From positions 1 to 64,000 of the forward strand of contig CABIXF010000013.1 in assembly GCA_902362595.1 (NCBI GenBank): DNA of 64,000 nt, in the 5' to 3' direction. Origin of the DNA: Bacteroidaceae bacterium. GTDB taxonomy: Bacteria; Bacteroidota; Bacteroidia; Bacteroidales; Bacteroidaceae. The notes under the pieces are model-generated. The model was not told the origin of the DNA and did not search any database. It worked only from the letters and a program-made list of their open reading frames with translations. The position numbers and the translations under genes were made by a program. Shown one piece after another: positions 44,732 to 53,779 of this stretch. How positions within the stretch are numbered: the stretch's first letter is position 1; each line of letters starts with the position of its first letter.

Positions 44732-46147
44732 ATGAAACTGAAAAATTATTTGCTGGCAAGTACAGCTTTGGTAGCGTTGTCTTTTATGACCGCTTGTACG
44801 GAAGAAGATCCAATCTCTAATAGTGACGGTACCGAGAATACGGATGGAAATGATGAGAACAATGGGGGAAACAATGAAGAGAACACTGACAATGTCATTG
44901 TTTGGCCTGCCGATACAATCGTAAAACTTGAGGGACATTATACAGTGCCCGAAGGAAAGAGCCTGGTGATTAAGGAAGGTGTTCAGGTGATTGTCAGTAC
45001 AGATGGTGTAGGAGCCAACCACGCTCCGATTGAGTTTACTGTCAATGGTAACTTGTATTGTGAGGGTACGGCCGAAAAGCCGGTTTTGTTCTCCATTCCG
45101 GAAAGCGAACGTACGGAGGAAAATATATTCGCAGGTATGTGGGGTGGAATTGTCGCCACTTCTACTTGTGGTGAAATGTTAATCGATCATACGATTATTG
45201 AATATACAGGAGCACAGGTAATAGAAGGTTCTCCGGCTGCCAGTGCAGGTATCTATACAGCAGGTGACGATGCTTATCCGCAGATTACAACCGATAACAT
45301 CAATGGGCGTTATGTAATTACCAATTCCATCCTGCGCAATGGTTGGTCAGACGGTATTTACTTGATGGGTGGAAATGCCATTGTAGCCAATAATATTTTT
45401 GCTGCTAACGGATACGACGGGGCAGAAGCAGTCAATGTAAAAGCTGGTTGCGTAGTAGATGTGGCAGGAAATGTCATGTTCAGTCCGAATACCAATGGCT
45501 TGAAGTTATCTAGTTCTGGTCAGAGTGATGAACGTGCGATGGCTAAAATCCAGGCCTACAACAACACCATCATCAATGCCGGATGGCGTCGTGACGGTGA
45601 AAAAGGAGGATGTGTGTACGTAGAAAAGAATGCGTTGGCAAATGTCTTTAATAACCTGATGGTGAACTGTAAGTTCAGAGCCATGACTCCTAACTACAAA
45701 ACTCCGAACTTGCCGGATGAAGGTTACAACGACCAGTCTGTTATTGATTATAACTATTATGCTTCTGGAACTCAGAAGAGTGACGTGGTGTTTGCAGAAG
45801 AGTCTGGTGTAGCGTATGCTTGGGAAGGATATGCATACGCACATAAAAACTATTATGAAGGCGTGGTGGATGCACACAGCGTGATTACCAAAACTGCTGA
45901 AGAATGTGCTGTTAATGACCCGAAATTCGTGAATTTCCCGATTAACGAGGTAGCCTTGACAGATTATGTATACAATAATGCATGGGATTTCCATGTGCAG
46001 GCTGGTTCTCCGGTATTGACAGGCGCCTATGACGGAAATGATGCAGCATTGGCCCCTTATTTTGGAACAGAAGGCCTGAGCGTAAATGGCAAGAGTTATA
46101 CTTCTCCGAAAGTGGAAGCTCGTTTCGGGGCGTATGGTACAAAATGA
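44732..46147 (+). CDS. Right-handed beta-helix surface lipoprotein
   Basis: The 471-residue lipoprotein has the lipobox MTAC (Cys about 22), followed at once by acidic residues (CTEEDPIS), which resembles the Bacteroidetes lipoprotein export signal for cell-surface display. A low-complexity Asn/Asp/Glu/Gly linker follows (about 28-55), then a parallel beta-helix with repeated NNI, NSIL, AYNNTIIN rungs. No pectinase catalytic residues are evident. It is 39 nt downstream of the TonB receptor and is probably co-transcribed, suggesting a surface ligand-binding partner. Confidence 0.82.
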   Translation: MKLKNYLLASTALVALSFMTACTEEDPISNSDGTENTDGNDENNGGNNEENTDNVIVWPADTIVKLEGHYTVPEGKSLVIKEGVQVIVSTDGVGANHAPIEFTVNGNLYCEGTAEKPVLFSIPESERTEENIFAGMWGGIVATSTCGEMLIDHTIIEYTGAQVIEGSPAASAGIYTAGDDAYPQITTDNINGRYVITNSILRNGWSDGIYLMGGNAIVANNIFAANGYDGAEAVNVKAGCVVDVAGNVMFSPNTNGLKLSSSGQSDERAMAKIQAYNNTIINAGWRRDGEKGGCVYVEKNALANVFNNLMVNCKFRAMTPNYKTPNLPDEGYNDQSVIDYNYYASGTQKSDVVFAEESGVAYAWEGYAYAHKNYYEGVVDAHSVITKTAEECAVNDPKFVNFPINEVALTDYVYNNAWDFHVQAGSPVLTGAYDGNDAALAPYFGTEGLSVNGKSYTSPKVEARFGAYGTK

Positions 46148-46271
46148 TAAATTCCTTTTCTAGGTTTTGTTAAGGCAGTCTGTATTGACTGTATTTTCCG
46201 AGTGGAATAAGTCCGGACAGTATGTCTCGGGCTTATTCTTTGAATTCTCAATTCGTTTAAATGCTTGATTT

Positions 46272-47216
46272 ATGATTTCATTGAAAAAACTTTTCTGGAC
46301 ATGTTGTTTGTCCTTGTCTGTACTGGTGGCGTTTGCGCAGGATGCTTCTGCATGGAAGTCGTTGGAAAAGCCGGTGAGCTTTCTGTTGGCCAATGACTTG
46401 GGGCGTAACGGTTATTACGACCAGAAGCCTATCGCCGAACTGATGGGACAGATGGCAGAGAATGTCGATATTGAAGCCGTGGTGGCTGCGGGGGATGTAC
46501 ACCATTTTGAAGGTGTCCGCAGCGTGAACGATCCGTTGTGGATGACCAACTATGAACTGATATACAGTCATCCGGAGCTGATGATTCCCTGGTATCCGGT
46601 CATGGGAAACCATGAATATCGAGGCAATACCCAAGCTGTATTGGATTACGCCCAGGTGAGTGCCCGCTGGGAGATGCCCGCCCGTTATTATACCAAAGTG
46701 TTGGAGAATGACGATGTCACTGTGCGTCTGGTCATGATTGATACAGCTCCTTTGTTGGACAAATACCGGAAAGATGTGGAGAAATATCCGGATGCCTGCA
46801 AGCAGGACATGGACAAACAGCTGGCGTGGATGGACTCTGTGTTGACCGTCTCCAAGGAAGACTGGGTGCTGGTAGTGGGCCATCATCCGATTTTTGCAGA
46901 TACCGACAAGAGCGATGCGGAACGTCTTGACATGGAAAAAAGAGTGGACACCATTTTGCGTAAACATAAAAATGTAAGTATGTACCTTTGTGGGCATATC
47001 CATAACTTCCAGCACATCCGCAAGCCAGGAAGTTCCATCGATTATGTGGTAAATTCTTCCGGCTCGTTAAGCCGCAAAGTGAAAGCGGTCGACGGAACTC
47101 AGTTCTGTAGCAGTGAATCCGGTTTCTCTTTGGTTTCGGCCGATAAGAAAGAACTGTGTCTGCACATGATAAATAAAGATGGAAAGGTGATTTATACGGT
47201 CCGTCAGACAAAATAA
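46272..47216 (+). CDS. Secreted purple-acid-phosphatase-like metallophosphoesterase
   Basis: The 314-residue protein has a signal peptide (about 1-20, ending near AFAQ) and the metallophosphoesterase motifs LLANDLGRNG, AAGDVHHFEG, MGNHEYRG, GHHPIF and CGHIHNFQH, in the arrangement of tartrate-resistant (type 5) acid phosphatases. The first metal motif reads NDLG where DxxG-type forms are usual, which still supplies Asp. It follows the receptor and lipoprotein and probably cleaves phosphomonoesters in the periplasm. It was placed in this locus by position only. Confidence 0.85.
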   Translation: MISLKKLFWTCCLSLSVLVAFAQDASAWKSLEKPVSFLLANDLGRNGYYDQKPIAELMGQMAENVDIEAVVAAGDVHHFEGVRSVNDPLWMTNYELIYSHPELMIPWYPVMGNHEYRGNTQAVLDYAQVSARWEMPARYYTKVLENDDVTVRLVMIDTAPLLDKYRKDVEKYPDACKQDMDKQLAWMDSVLTVSKEDWVLVVGHHPIFADTDKSDAERLDMEKRVDTILRKHKNVSMYLCGHIHNFQHIRKPGSSIDYVVNSSGSLSRKVKAVDGTQFCSSESGFSLVSADKKELCLHMINKDGKVIYTVRQTK

Positions 47217-47557
47217 TAAAGAGTGATTATCATTTGAATCGATGATAAAAAGAAGATTGTGAAATTCTTAAAAAAATAGAAAGACACATAGCGTATTTCA
47301 TTATTTTGTAAACTCGACTTTACGTTATTGTTTGAACAGAGATAATCATCTCCTCATTTTTAGGTATTTTGGAAGGAAAAAATAGCGATTTGGCAAAAAA
47401 AGAGGCATTCGTTGGAACGGTGTCTCTTTTTTTGCTATTTTTGCACAGTTTTTGGGTTGTCTGTGCACGAGCGGAATATTCATTGCACGAATGACCTGAT
47501 TATTGGACTGTATGAGAATGGTCCGGTATCATAGAAATCATAATTAAAACATAAAGC
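47217..47557 (+). promoter_or_regulatory. Intergenic terminator and carboxylase operon promoter
   Basis: There is no gene here. A hairpin (AAAAAAGAG paired with CTCTTTTTTT, 47394-47434) probably ends upstream transcription. It overlaps a promoter with TTG (47412-47414) and TATTTTTG (47436-47443) at 21-nt spacing. The leader of about 105 nt before the biotin carboxylase ATG shows no riboswitch that I recognise. Confidence 0.65.
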
Positions 47558-49069
47558 ATGATACACAAAGTATTAATCGCTAACCGTGGTGAAATTGCTG
47601 TGCGCGTGATGCGCTCTTGCCGTGAAATGGGCATTCGTACCGTGGCAGTTTTTTCCGAAGCCGACAGAACGGCTCGCCACGTACTTTATGCGGATGAAGC
47701 TTGCCTGATTGGTCCTGCTGCATCGCGCGAAAGTTATCTGAACATAGATAAAATTATCATGGCGGCGAAACGTCATGGAGTGGATGCTATTCATCCGGGA
47801 TATGGATTCCTGTCTGAAAATTCAGAGTTTGCACGTCGCTGCCGTCAGGAAGGTATTATCTTTATTGGTCCGGATCCGGAGACGATGGATGCAATGGGTG
47901 ACAAGATTTCTGCCCGCAAGCACATGATTGCAGCCGGTGTACCGGTCGTTCCGGGTACAGAGCAGCCTTTGCAGAGTGTAGAAGAGGCCAAAGAAATCTG
48001 TAATCAAATCGGTTATCCGGTCATGTTGAAAGCTTCCATGGGTGGTGGAGGTAAGGGTATGCGCTTGATTCACAATGTGGACGAAGTGGAAGAAGCCTAT
48101 AACACAGCCCGTTCGGAATCTATGTCTTCTTTTGGTGACGATACCGTTTATCTGGAAAAATTTGTAGAAGAACCTCATCATATCGAATTCCAGATTCTGG
48201 GTGATAATTTCGGAAATGCCGTACATCTTTTTGAACGTGAATGCTCTATCCAGCGCCGTAACCAGAAAATCGTGGAAGAAACTCCTTCTCCTTTTGTCAC
48301 TCCTGAATTGCGTCAGAAAATGGGTGAAGCAGCTGTGGCTGCGGCAAAGGCTGTGCATTACAAAGGAGCCGGTACGATTGAGTTCCTGGTCGATAAGCAC
48401 CGCAATTTCTACTTCCTGGAAATGAATACCCGTTTGCAGGTAGAACATCCGATTACGGAAGAAGTGGTAGGTGTGGACCTGGTAAAGGAGCAGCTTCGTG
48501 TGGCCAACAACGAGCCGCTCCACTTCAAGCAGGAAGACCTGCAGCAGCGCGGACATGCCATTGAATGCCGTATCTGTGCTGAGGATTCTGAAAACAACTT
48601 CATGCCTTCTCCGGGTGTCATCCGTCAGCTGATTGAGCCGAACGGCATCGGCGTACGTATCGACAGCTACGTGTACGAAAGCTACGAAATTCCTATCTAT
48701 TATGACCCGATGATTGGTAAGCTGATTGTGTGGGCTACCACCCGTGAGTTTGCCATTGAACGTATGCGCCGTGTGCTGTATGAATACAAGATTACCGGTT
48801 TGAAGACCAATATCGGTTATTTGCGTCACATCATGAACGTGCCCGATTTCGTGGAAGGACATTACAATACTTTGTTCATTCCGAAACACCAGGATATGCT
48901 CCGTGAATGGGCCGGACAGAAAGAAGAAGAAACCGAAAACATAGCCATGATCGCCGCTTACATCGACTACCTGATGAACCTGGAAGAAAACAAGTCGGCA
49001 TCCAGCGATAACCGTCCAATCAGCCGTTGGCGTGAATTCGGTCTGAAAAAAGGCGTATTGCGAATCTAA
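47558..49069 (+). CDS. accC: Biotin carboxylase subunit of acyl-CoA carboxylase
   Basis: The 503-residue enzyme carboxylates carrier-bound biotin with ATP and bicarbonate. It has the N-terminal domain starting KVLIANRGEIAVRVMRSC, the ATP-grasp glycine loop MGGGGKGMR, the catalytic FLEMNTRLQVEHP and a C-terminal biotin carboxylase domain. It is first in an operon with a biotin carrier protein and a carboxyltransferase, so the complex is ATP-dependent. Propionyl-CoA carboxylase is more likely than acetyl-CoA carboxylase because the third subunit is of the PccB/MmdA type. Confidence 0.93.
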   Translation: MIHKVLIANRGEIAVRVMRSCREMGIRTVAVFSEADRTARHVLYADEACLIGPAASRESYLNIDKIIMAAKRHGVDAIHPGYGFLSENSEFARRCRQEGIIFIGPDPETMDAMGDKISARKHMIAAGVPVVPGTEQPLQSVEEAKEICNQIGYPVMLKASMGGGGKGMRLIHNVDEVEEAYNTARSESMSSFGDDTVYLEKFVEEPHHIEFQILGDNFGNAVHLFERECSIQRRNQKIVEETPSPFVTPELRQKMGEAAVAAAKAVHYKGAGTIEFLVDKHRNFYFLEMNTRLQVEHPITEEVVGVDLVKEQLRVANNEPLHFKQEDLQQRGHAIECRICAEDSENNFMPSPGVIRQLIEPNGIGVRIDSYVYESYEIPIYYDPMIGKLIVWATTREFAIERMRRVLYEYKITGLKTNIGYLRHIMNVPDFVEGHYNTLFIPKHQDMLREWAGQKEEETENIAMIAAYIDYLMNLEENKSASSDNRPISRWREFGLKKGVLRI

Positions 49070-49097
49070 GCGTTTGTTTCAAATTAAGTAGAAGATT

Positions 49098-49619
49098 ATG
49101 GAAATACATATAGGAGACAGAGTTGCGGACGTGACATTGGTCAGCAAGGAAGGCAACAAGGTGCAGCTGACCATCGACGGGGTGCCTTACGATGTAGACA
49201 TCGTGATGGCCGAAAACGGAAGTTGTTCCATTCTGCACGAAGGAAAGTCGTACAACGCCGAACTGATTCGTAAGGAAGGTGGAAAGAGCTATACCGTGAA
49301 CGCACATTATCAGTCATACAACATTGACATCATCGACTCGCAGGCTAAGTACCTGCGTATGCGCAAGGGTGCCGAAGAGAAGCAGCAGGATAAGATTGTT
49401 TCTCCGATGCCGGGCAAGGTAGTCAAGATTCCGGTAAAAGTGGGCGACCGTCTGCAGGCAGGCGACATCGTGGTAGTGATTGAAGCCATGAAGATGCAGA
49501 GCAACTACAAAGTGAACAGTGAATGCGTGGTGAAGGAAATCCTCGTGAACGAAGGAGACTCCGTCAACAGCAATCAGGTTATAATGACGTTGGATGTAAT
49601 TAAAGAAGACGAACAATGA
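49098..49619 (+). CDS. Biotin carboxyl carrier protein
   Basis: The 173-residue protein ends in a biotinyl domain (about 98-172) with the biotinylation motif VIEAMKMQSNY, whose Lys carries biotin. The N-terminal 90 residues form a beta-rich region that probably tethers it to the other subunits. It is 28 nt after the biotin carboxylase gene and overlaps the carboxyltransferase gene by 4 nt (ATGA), showing translational coupling. Confidence 0.93.
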   Translation: MEIHIGDRVADVTLVSKEGNKVQLTIDGVPYDVDIVMAENGSCSILHEGKSYNAELIRKEGGKSYTVNAHYQSYNIDIIDSQAKYLRMRKGAEEKQQDKIVSPMPGKVVKIPVKVGDRLQAGDIVVVIEAMKMQSNYKVNSECVVKEILVNEGDSVNSNQVIMTLDVIKEDEQ

Positions 49620-51148
49620 CAACAGCAGAACAATATAAGAAATTTGAGGAACTGGACAAGCTGGCTTCTCAGGGCGGCGGTGTAGAACGCGTGGAAAAAC
49701 AGCACGCCAACGGTCACATGACAGCCCGCGAACGTATCGACATGTTGCTCGACAAGGGTACGTTCAATGAAATCGACAAATTCGTAATCCACCATTGCAC
49801 AGACTTTGGCATGGACAAGAAACATATTCCGGGCGACGGTATCGTATGCGGTTACGGTAAGATTGACGGCCGTCTGGTATATGTATATGCATACGACTTC
49901 ACCGTGTATGGCGGTACGCTGAGTGCGACCGGTGCCCAGAAAATCGTGAAGGTACAGGAATTGGCGCTGAAGAACGGTGCTCCGGTCATTGCCTTGAACG
50001 ACTCAGGTGGTGCCCGTATTCAGGAAGGTGTGGGCAGTATCTCCGGTTACGCTTCCATCTTCTATCAGAACACCATTGCTTCGGGTGTGATTCCGCAGAT
50101 TTCGGCCATCTTGGGTCCGTGTGCGGGAGGTGCCTGCTATTCTCCGGCCCTGACCGACTTCATTTTCATGGTGAAGGAAAAGAGCCACATGTTCATCACC
50201 GGTCCGGACGTAGTGAAAGCCGTGACCCACGAAGAAGTGGACAAGGAAGAACTGGGTGGTGCTTATACCCACAGCAGCAAGAGCGGTGTGACACACTTCC
50301 TTTGCGATACGGAAGAAGAAACCCTGATGAGCATCCGCGAACTGTTGAGCTTCCTTCCTTCCAACAACATGGAAGATGCGCCGATGATTCCTTGCACCGA
50401 CGATATCCGCCGTGCGGAAGAATCGCTGATGACAGTCATTCCGGACGACCCGAACATGCCGTACGATATCAAGAACATCATCGAACCGGTGGTCGACAAC
50501 CATTATTTCTTTGAAGTGATGCCTCACTTTGCCAAGAACATCGTAGTCGGATTTGCCCGTCTGGGCGGACGTTCCGTAGGTATCGTGGCCAACCAGCCTG
50601 CTTACCTGGCCGGTGTGCTCGACATCGATGCCTCTGACAAGGCTTCCCGCTTCATCCGTTTCTGCGACTGCTTCAATATTCCTATCGTGACGTTCGAAGA
50701 CGTGCCGGGCTTCCTGCCGGGATGCACACAGGAACACAACGGTATCATCCGTCACGGAGCGAAAATTGTGTATGCCTACGCAGAAGCTACCGTACCTAAG
50801 ATTACCGTCATTACCCGTAAGGCTTACGGAGGTGCTTACATCGTGATGAACAGCAAGCCGATTGGTGCCGATGTGAACTTCTCTTATCCGACAGCCGAAA
50901 TCGCCGTAATGGGTGCCGACGGTGCCGTAAACATCCTCTACCGCAAGGCTACTCCGGAAGAGAAAGCCAAGGCAGTGGAAGAATACAAGGAAAAATTCTC
51001 CAATCCTTACCGTGCGGCCGAACAGGGTTACATCGATGAAATCATTCTGCCGAAAGATACCCGTTACAAACTGATTCAGGCATTGGAAATGACTCAGAAC
51101 AAGAGCCAGAGCAATCCGCCGAAGAAACACGGCAACATGCCGCTGTAA
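49616..51148 (+). CDS. Acyl-CoA carboxylase carboxyltransferase subunit (PccB/MmdA-like)
   Basis: The 510-residue carboxyltransferase moves CO2 between biotin and an acyl-CoA, most likely propionyl-CoA/methylmalonyl-CoA. It has the crotonase-fold motifs LNDSGGARIQEGVGS, GPCAGGACYSPAL and DVPGFLPG with GGAYIVMNSK. In Bacteroides such proteins take part in the succinate-propionate pathway, either as a decarboxylase or a carboxylase. The ATP-dependent biotin carboxylase in the same operon favours the carboxylase direction or a reversible role. Confidence 0.93.
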   Translation: MTTAEQYKKFEELDKLASQGGGVERVEKQHANGHMTARERIDMLLDKGTFNEIDKFVIHHCTDFGMDKKHIPGDGIVCGYGKIDGRLVYVYAYDFTVYGGTLSATGAQKIVKVQELALKNGAPVIALNDSGGARIQEGVGSISGYASIFYQNTIASGVIPQISAILGPCAGGACYSPALTDFIFMVKEKSHMFITGPDVVKAVTHEEVDKEELGGAYTHSSKSGVTHFLCDTEEETLMSIRELLSFLPSNNMEDAPMIPCTDDIRRAEESLMTVIPDDPNMPYDIKNIIEPVVDNHYFFEVMPHFAKNIVVGFARLGGRSVGIVANQPAYLAGVLDIDASDKASRFIRFCDCFNIPIVTFEDVPGFLPGCTQEHNGIIRHGAKIVYAYAEATVPKITVITRKAYGGAYIVMNSKPIGADVNFSYPTAEIAVMGADGAVNILYRKATPEEKAKAVEEYKEKFSNPYRAAEQGYIDEIILPKDTRYKLIQALEMTQNKSQSNPPKKHGNMPL

Positions 51149-51181
51149 TCAGCTGACGATTATTCAGTAAATCCACATAAG

Positions 51182-51228
51182 AAGCGAAGAATTCCGCCGG
51201 TCATGCGCGAGGAGTTCTTCGCTTTCTT
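51182..51228 (+). terminator. Terminator of the carboxylase operon
   Basis: AAGCGAAGAA (51182-51191) pairs with TTCTTCGCTT (51215-51224), followed by TCTT. It comes after the carboxyltransferase stop and before the DMT transporter gene. Confidence 0.75.
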
Positions 51229-51257
51229 GTATAGTTATCACATTAGATTCTGTCATT

Positions 51258-52163
51258 ATGAAGGAAGCATTTATAAAACTGCATCTTTCCATTCTCATTG
51301 CCGGAGGGACGGGCGTGTTCGGGAGACTGATTTCCCTGAACGAAGGACTGCTCGTATGGTACCGGATGATGTTTGCCTCCGTGATGTTCTTTCTGCTGCT
51401 TTCGTGCTTGAAGAAGCTGCGGAAAGTCTCCTTTGGCGATGTGGCAAAGATTGCCTCCGTGGGGCTGCTGCTGGCCAGCCACTGGATTTTCTTCTATGGA
51501 AGCATCAAGGCCTCCAACGTGTCCATCGGTGTGGTCTGCCTGTCGCTGATGAGCATCTTTACCGCCATCTTTGAGCCCCTCATCAACCGTCACCGCATTT
51601 CCTTGCGGGAGATTCTGTTCAGCCTGGTGGCTGTGGGAGGCATCGTGCTGATTTTCCATTTCGACACCCGCTACCGGACCGGTATCTGCATGGGCGTCAT
51701 CTCGTCGGCCCTGGCTTCGCTGTTTACCATTGTCAACAAGAAAGTGGCCGTGAACTATACCTCCAGCACCATGCTGATGTACGAGATGCTGGGCGGTTTT
51801 CTGGGCCTGTCGTGCATCCTGCCTTTCTACCTCCATTATTTCCCCGTGGCCTCCATTCTGCCCGGGACGCAGGATTTCATTTACCTGCTCTGTCTGGCTT
51901 CAATCTGTACCGTCGGACTCTATATCCTCCAGATTCAGGTGCTGAAAGTCATTTCCGCCTTTACGGTCAATCTGAGCTACAACCTCGAGCCGATATACAG
52001 CATCATCGGGGCCATGATTATTTTCCAGGAAGCCAAGGACCTGAACTTCAGTTTCTATCTGGGCCTGGGACTGATTGTGCTGTCGGTGGTGCTCCAGACC
52101 CTTAACGTGCTGTCGCAGCACCATAAGTTTGTACCCTCACTCTACGTCAAATGGAAACGCTGA
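51258..52163 (+). CDS. DMT family (EamA) transporter
   Basis: The 301-residue protein has about ten hydrophobic segments in two EamA repeats, typical of drug/metabolite transporters. The substrate is unknown. Its end overlaps the following MoxR-type ATPase gene by 13 nt, so it appears to be the first gene of a three-gene operon with the RavA/ViaA-like pair; that link may be only transcriptional. Confidence 0.9.
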   Translation: MKEAFIKLHLSILIAGGTGVFGRLISLNEGLLVWYRMMFASVMFFLLLSCLKKLRKVSFGDVAKIASVGLLLASHWIFFYGSIKASNVSIGVVCLSLMSIFTAIFEPLINRHRISLREILFSLVAVGGIVLIFHFDTRYRTGICMGVISSALASLFTIVNKKVAVNYTSSTMLMYEMLGGFLGLSCILPFYLHYFPVASILPGTQDFIYLLCLASICTVGLYILQIQVLKVISAFTVNLSYNLEPIYSIIGAMIIFQEAKDLNFSFYLGLGLIVLSVVLQTLNVLSQHHKFVPSLYVKWKR

Positions 52164-53779
52164 AGAACCGTATCGAGCAACTGCTGGACACCCTCAACGA
52201 GCGGGTGTACGGCAAGGAAGAAGTCATGGCCCTGGCACTGCTTTCGGCTGTGGCTGGAGAGAGTATTTTCCTGCTGGGCCCTCCGGGAGTGGCCAAGAGT
52301 ATGGTAGCCCGTCGGCTGAAACTCATGTTTCGCGGAGGTACTGCGTTCGAATACCTCATGTCGCGTTTCAGTACCCCCGACGAGATTTTCGGCCCCGTGT
52401 CCATCGCCAAGCTGAAAAATGAGGACACTTACGAACGCATGACCGAAGGCTATCTGCCTACCGCCACCGTGGTCTTTCTGGATGAAATCTGGAAAGCCGG
52501 TCCCGCCATACAGAATGCCCTGCTGACCGTCATCAATGAGAAAATCTACCGCAACGGACAGTTCTCCGTGCAGGTACCCATGAAGGGGCTGATTGCCGCC
52601 TCGAACGAACTTCCCGCTTCAGGGCAAGGACTGGAGGCCCTGTACGACCGTTTCCTGGTGCGCAAGTTGGTGGGTGGCATTGAAGACCTGTCCGAATTCG
52701 ACCAGATGATTCTGACCGCCGATGAAAGCGAACCGGAGATGGAAGAGCAGCTGGCCGTGAGCGACGAAGAATACCGCCAGTGGCAGGAACAGATGAAGGC
52801 CGTTGGTCTGCACTATTCCGTGCTGGAAGTGATTCATTCCCTCAAGGATAAGCTGGAAGACTACAACCGTCAGCTGGAAAATGCCGATGTACCCGCTTCA
52901 CCCGCCCTGTATGTGTCCGACCGCCGTTGGAAGAAAATCGTACGCCTGCTGCGGGCCTCCGCCTTCCTGCAAGGGAACACCGAGGTGCGCCTGTCCGACT
53001 GCCTGCTGATGGTACACTGCCTGTGGAACGAGACCGGACAGATAGACTGGGTGCGCGATGCCGTGCTGACCGCGGTAGGAGAGAGCGTGCGCGGCTATGT
53101 GCTGAACCTTTCCGGCATTGAAGCCGATTTGCAAGCCCTGAAGAAAGAACTCGACTCCGCAGGAGCCCTGCGCGAGCGGGCCGATGCCGGACTGCAACTG
53201 GTCGATGCGTATTATTACCAGGTGGAGCGCGTGCGGCTGGCCGGACGGTTGCTCCTCTTTGCTTCCGACTACCAGCAGCTGGACGATACCGGCAAGCAGT
53301 TCTACCTGCATAAGGATAAGTACAAGACCGACTGTTACGTGCTGAAGAAATACGACCCCTCGATGCGCGGCAAGGTATCCCCTTCGAAAGTCTACACCCT
53401 TCGTCGGGGCCGCCGTTCGGTGTTCATCAACGACTATGAATACCCCTTGCTGTGCACGCCCGACTGTACCGCCCTGCCCGCCATGGAAGTACAGTCGCAC
53501 GAAGACCTTCCCGCCCGCTTCAGTCGGCTGGAACAGCAGCTCAGTCACGTGGAAGCCCATTGCGGCGACTGGGTGAAAGAAGAAGCCGACTATTGCGCAA
53601 GCCATCTGTTTGTCGGACGAAAAGAAAAAGAAGCCATGAGCCGGATACTGGGCGAGCCGACGAAAGCCCTGTTCCGCTATCGGAACGAATTGGAGGAAAT
53701 GAAACATGCATACCGGAAAGAGAACGAGGAATATCCGTCTGAAAGACCTGAAAACAGCCTATTTGGAGCAACTTCGTGA
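52151..53779 (+). CDS. RavA-like MoxR AAA+ ATPase
   Basis: The 542-residue AAA+ protein has Walker A GPPGVAKS (about 43-50), Walker B FLDEIWKAG (about 107-115) and the extended C-terminal region seen in RavA-type MoxR proteins. RavA with its VWA partner ViaA acts as a chaperone-like system in enterobacteria and affects respiratory complexes and metal or antibiotic response. It overlaps the VWA gene by up to 74 nt. Codons here are GC-richer than in most of the window. Confidence 0.88.
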   Translation: METLKNRIEQLLDTLNERVYGKEEVMALALLSAVAGESIFLLGPPGVAKSMVARRLKLMFRGGTAFEYLMSRFSTPDEIFGPVSIAKLKNEDTYERMTEGYLPTATVVFLDEIWKAGPAIQNALLTVINEKIYRNGQFSVQVPMKGLIAASNELPASGQGLEALYDRFLVRKLVGGIEDLSEFDQMILTADESEPEMEEQLAVSDEEYRQWQEQMKAVGLHYSVLEVIHSLKDKLEDYNRQLENADVPASPALYVSDRRWKKIVRLLRASAFLQGNTEVRLSDCLLMVHCLWNETGQIDWVRDAVLTAVGESVRGYVLNLSGIEADLQALKKELDSAGALRERADAGLQLVDAYYYQVERVRLAGRLLLFASDYQQLDDTGKQFYLHKDKYKTDCYVLKKYDPSMRGKVSPSKVYTLRRGRRSVFINDYEYPLLCTPDCTALPAMEVQSHEDLPARFSRLEQQLSHVEAHCGDWVKEEADYCASHLFVGRKEKEAMSRILGEPTKALFRYRNELEEMKHAYRKENEEYPSERPENSLFGATS

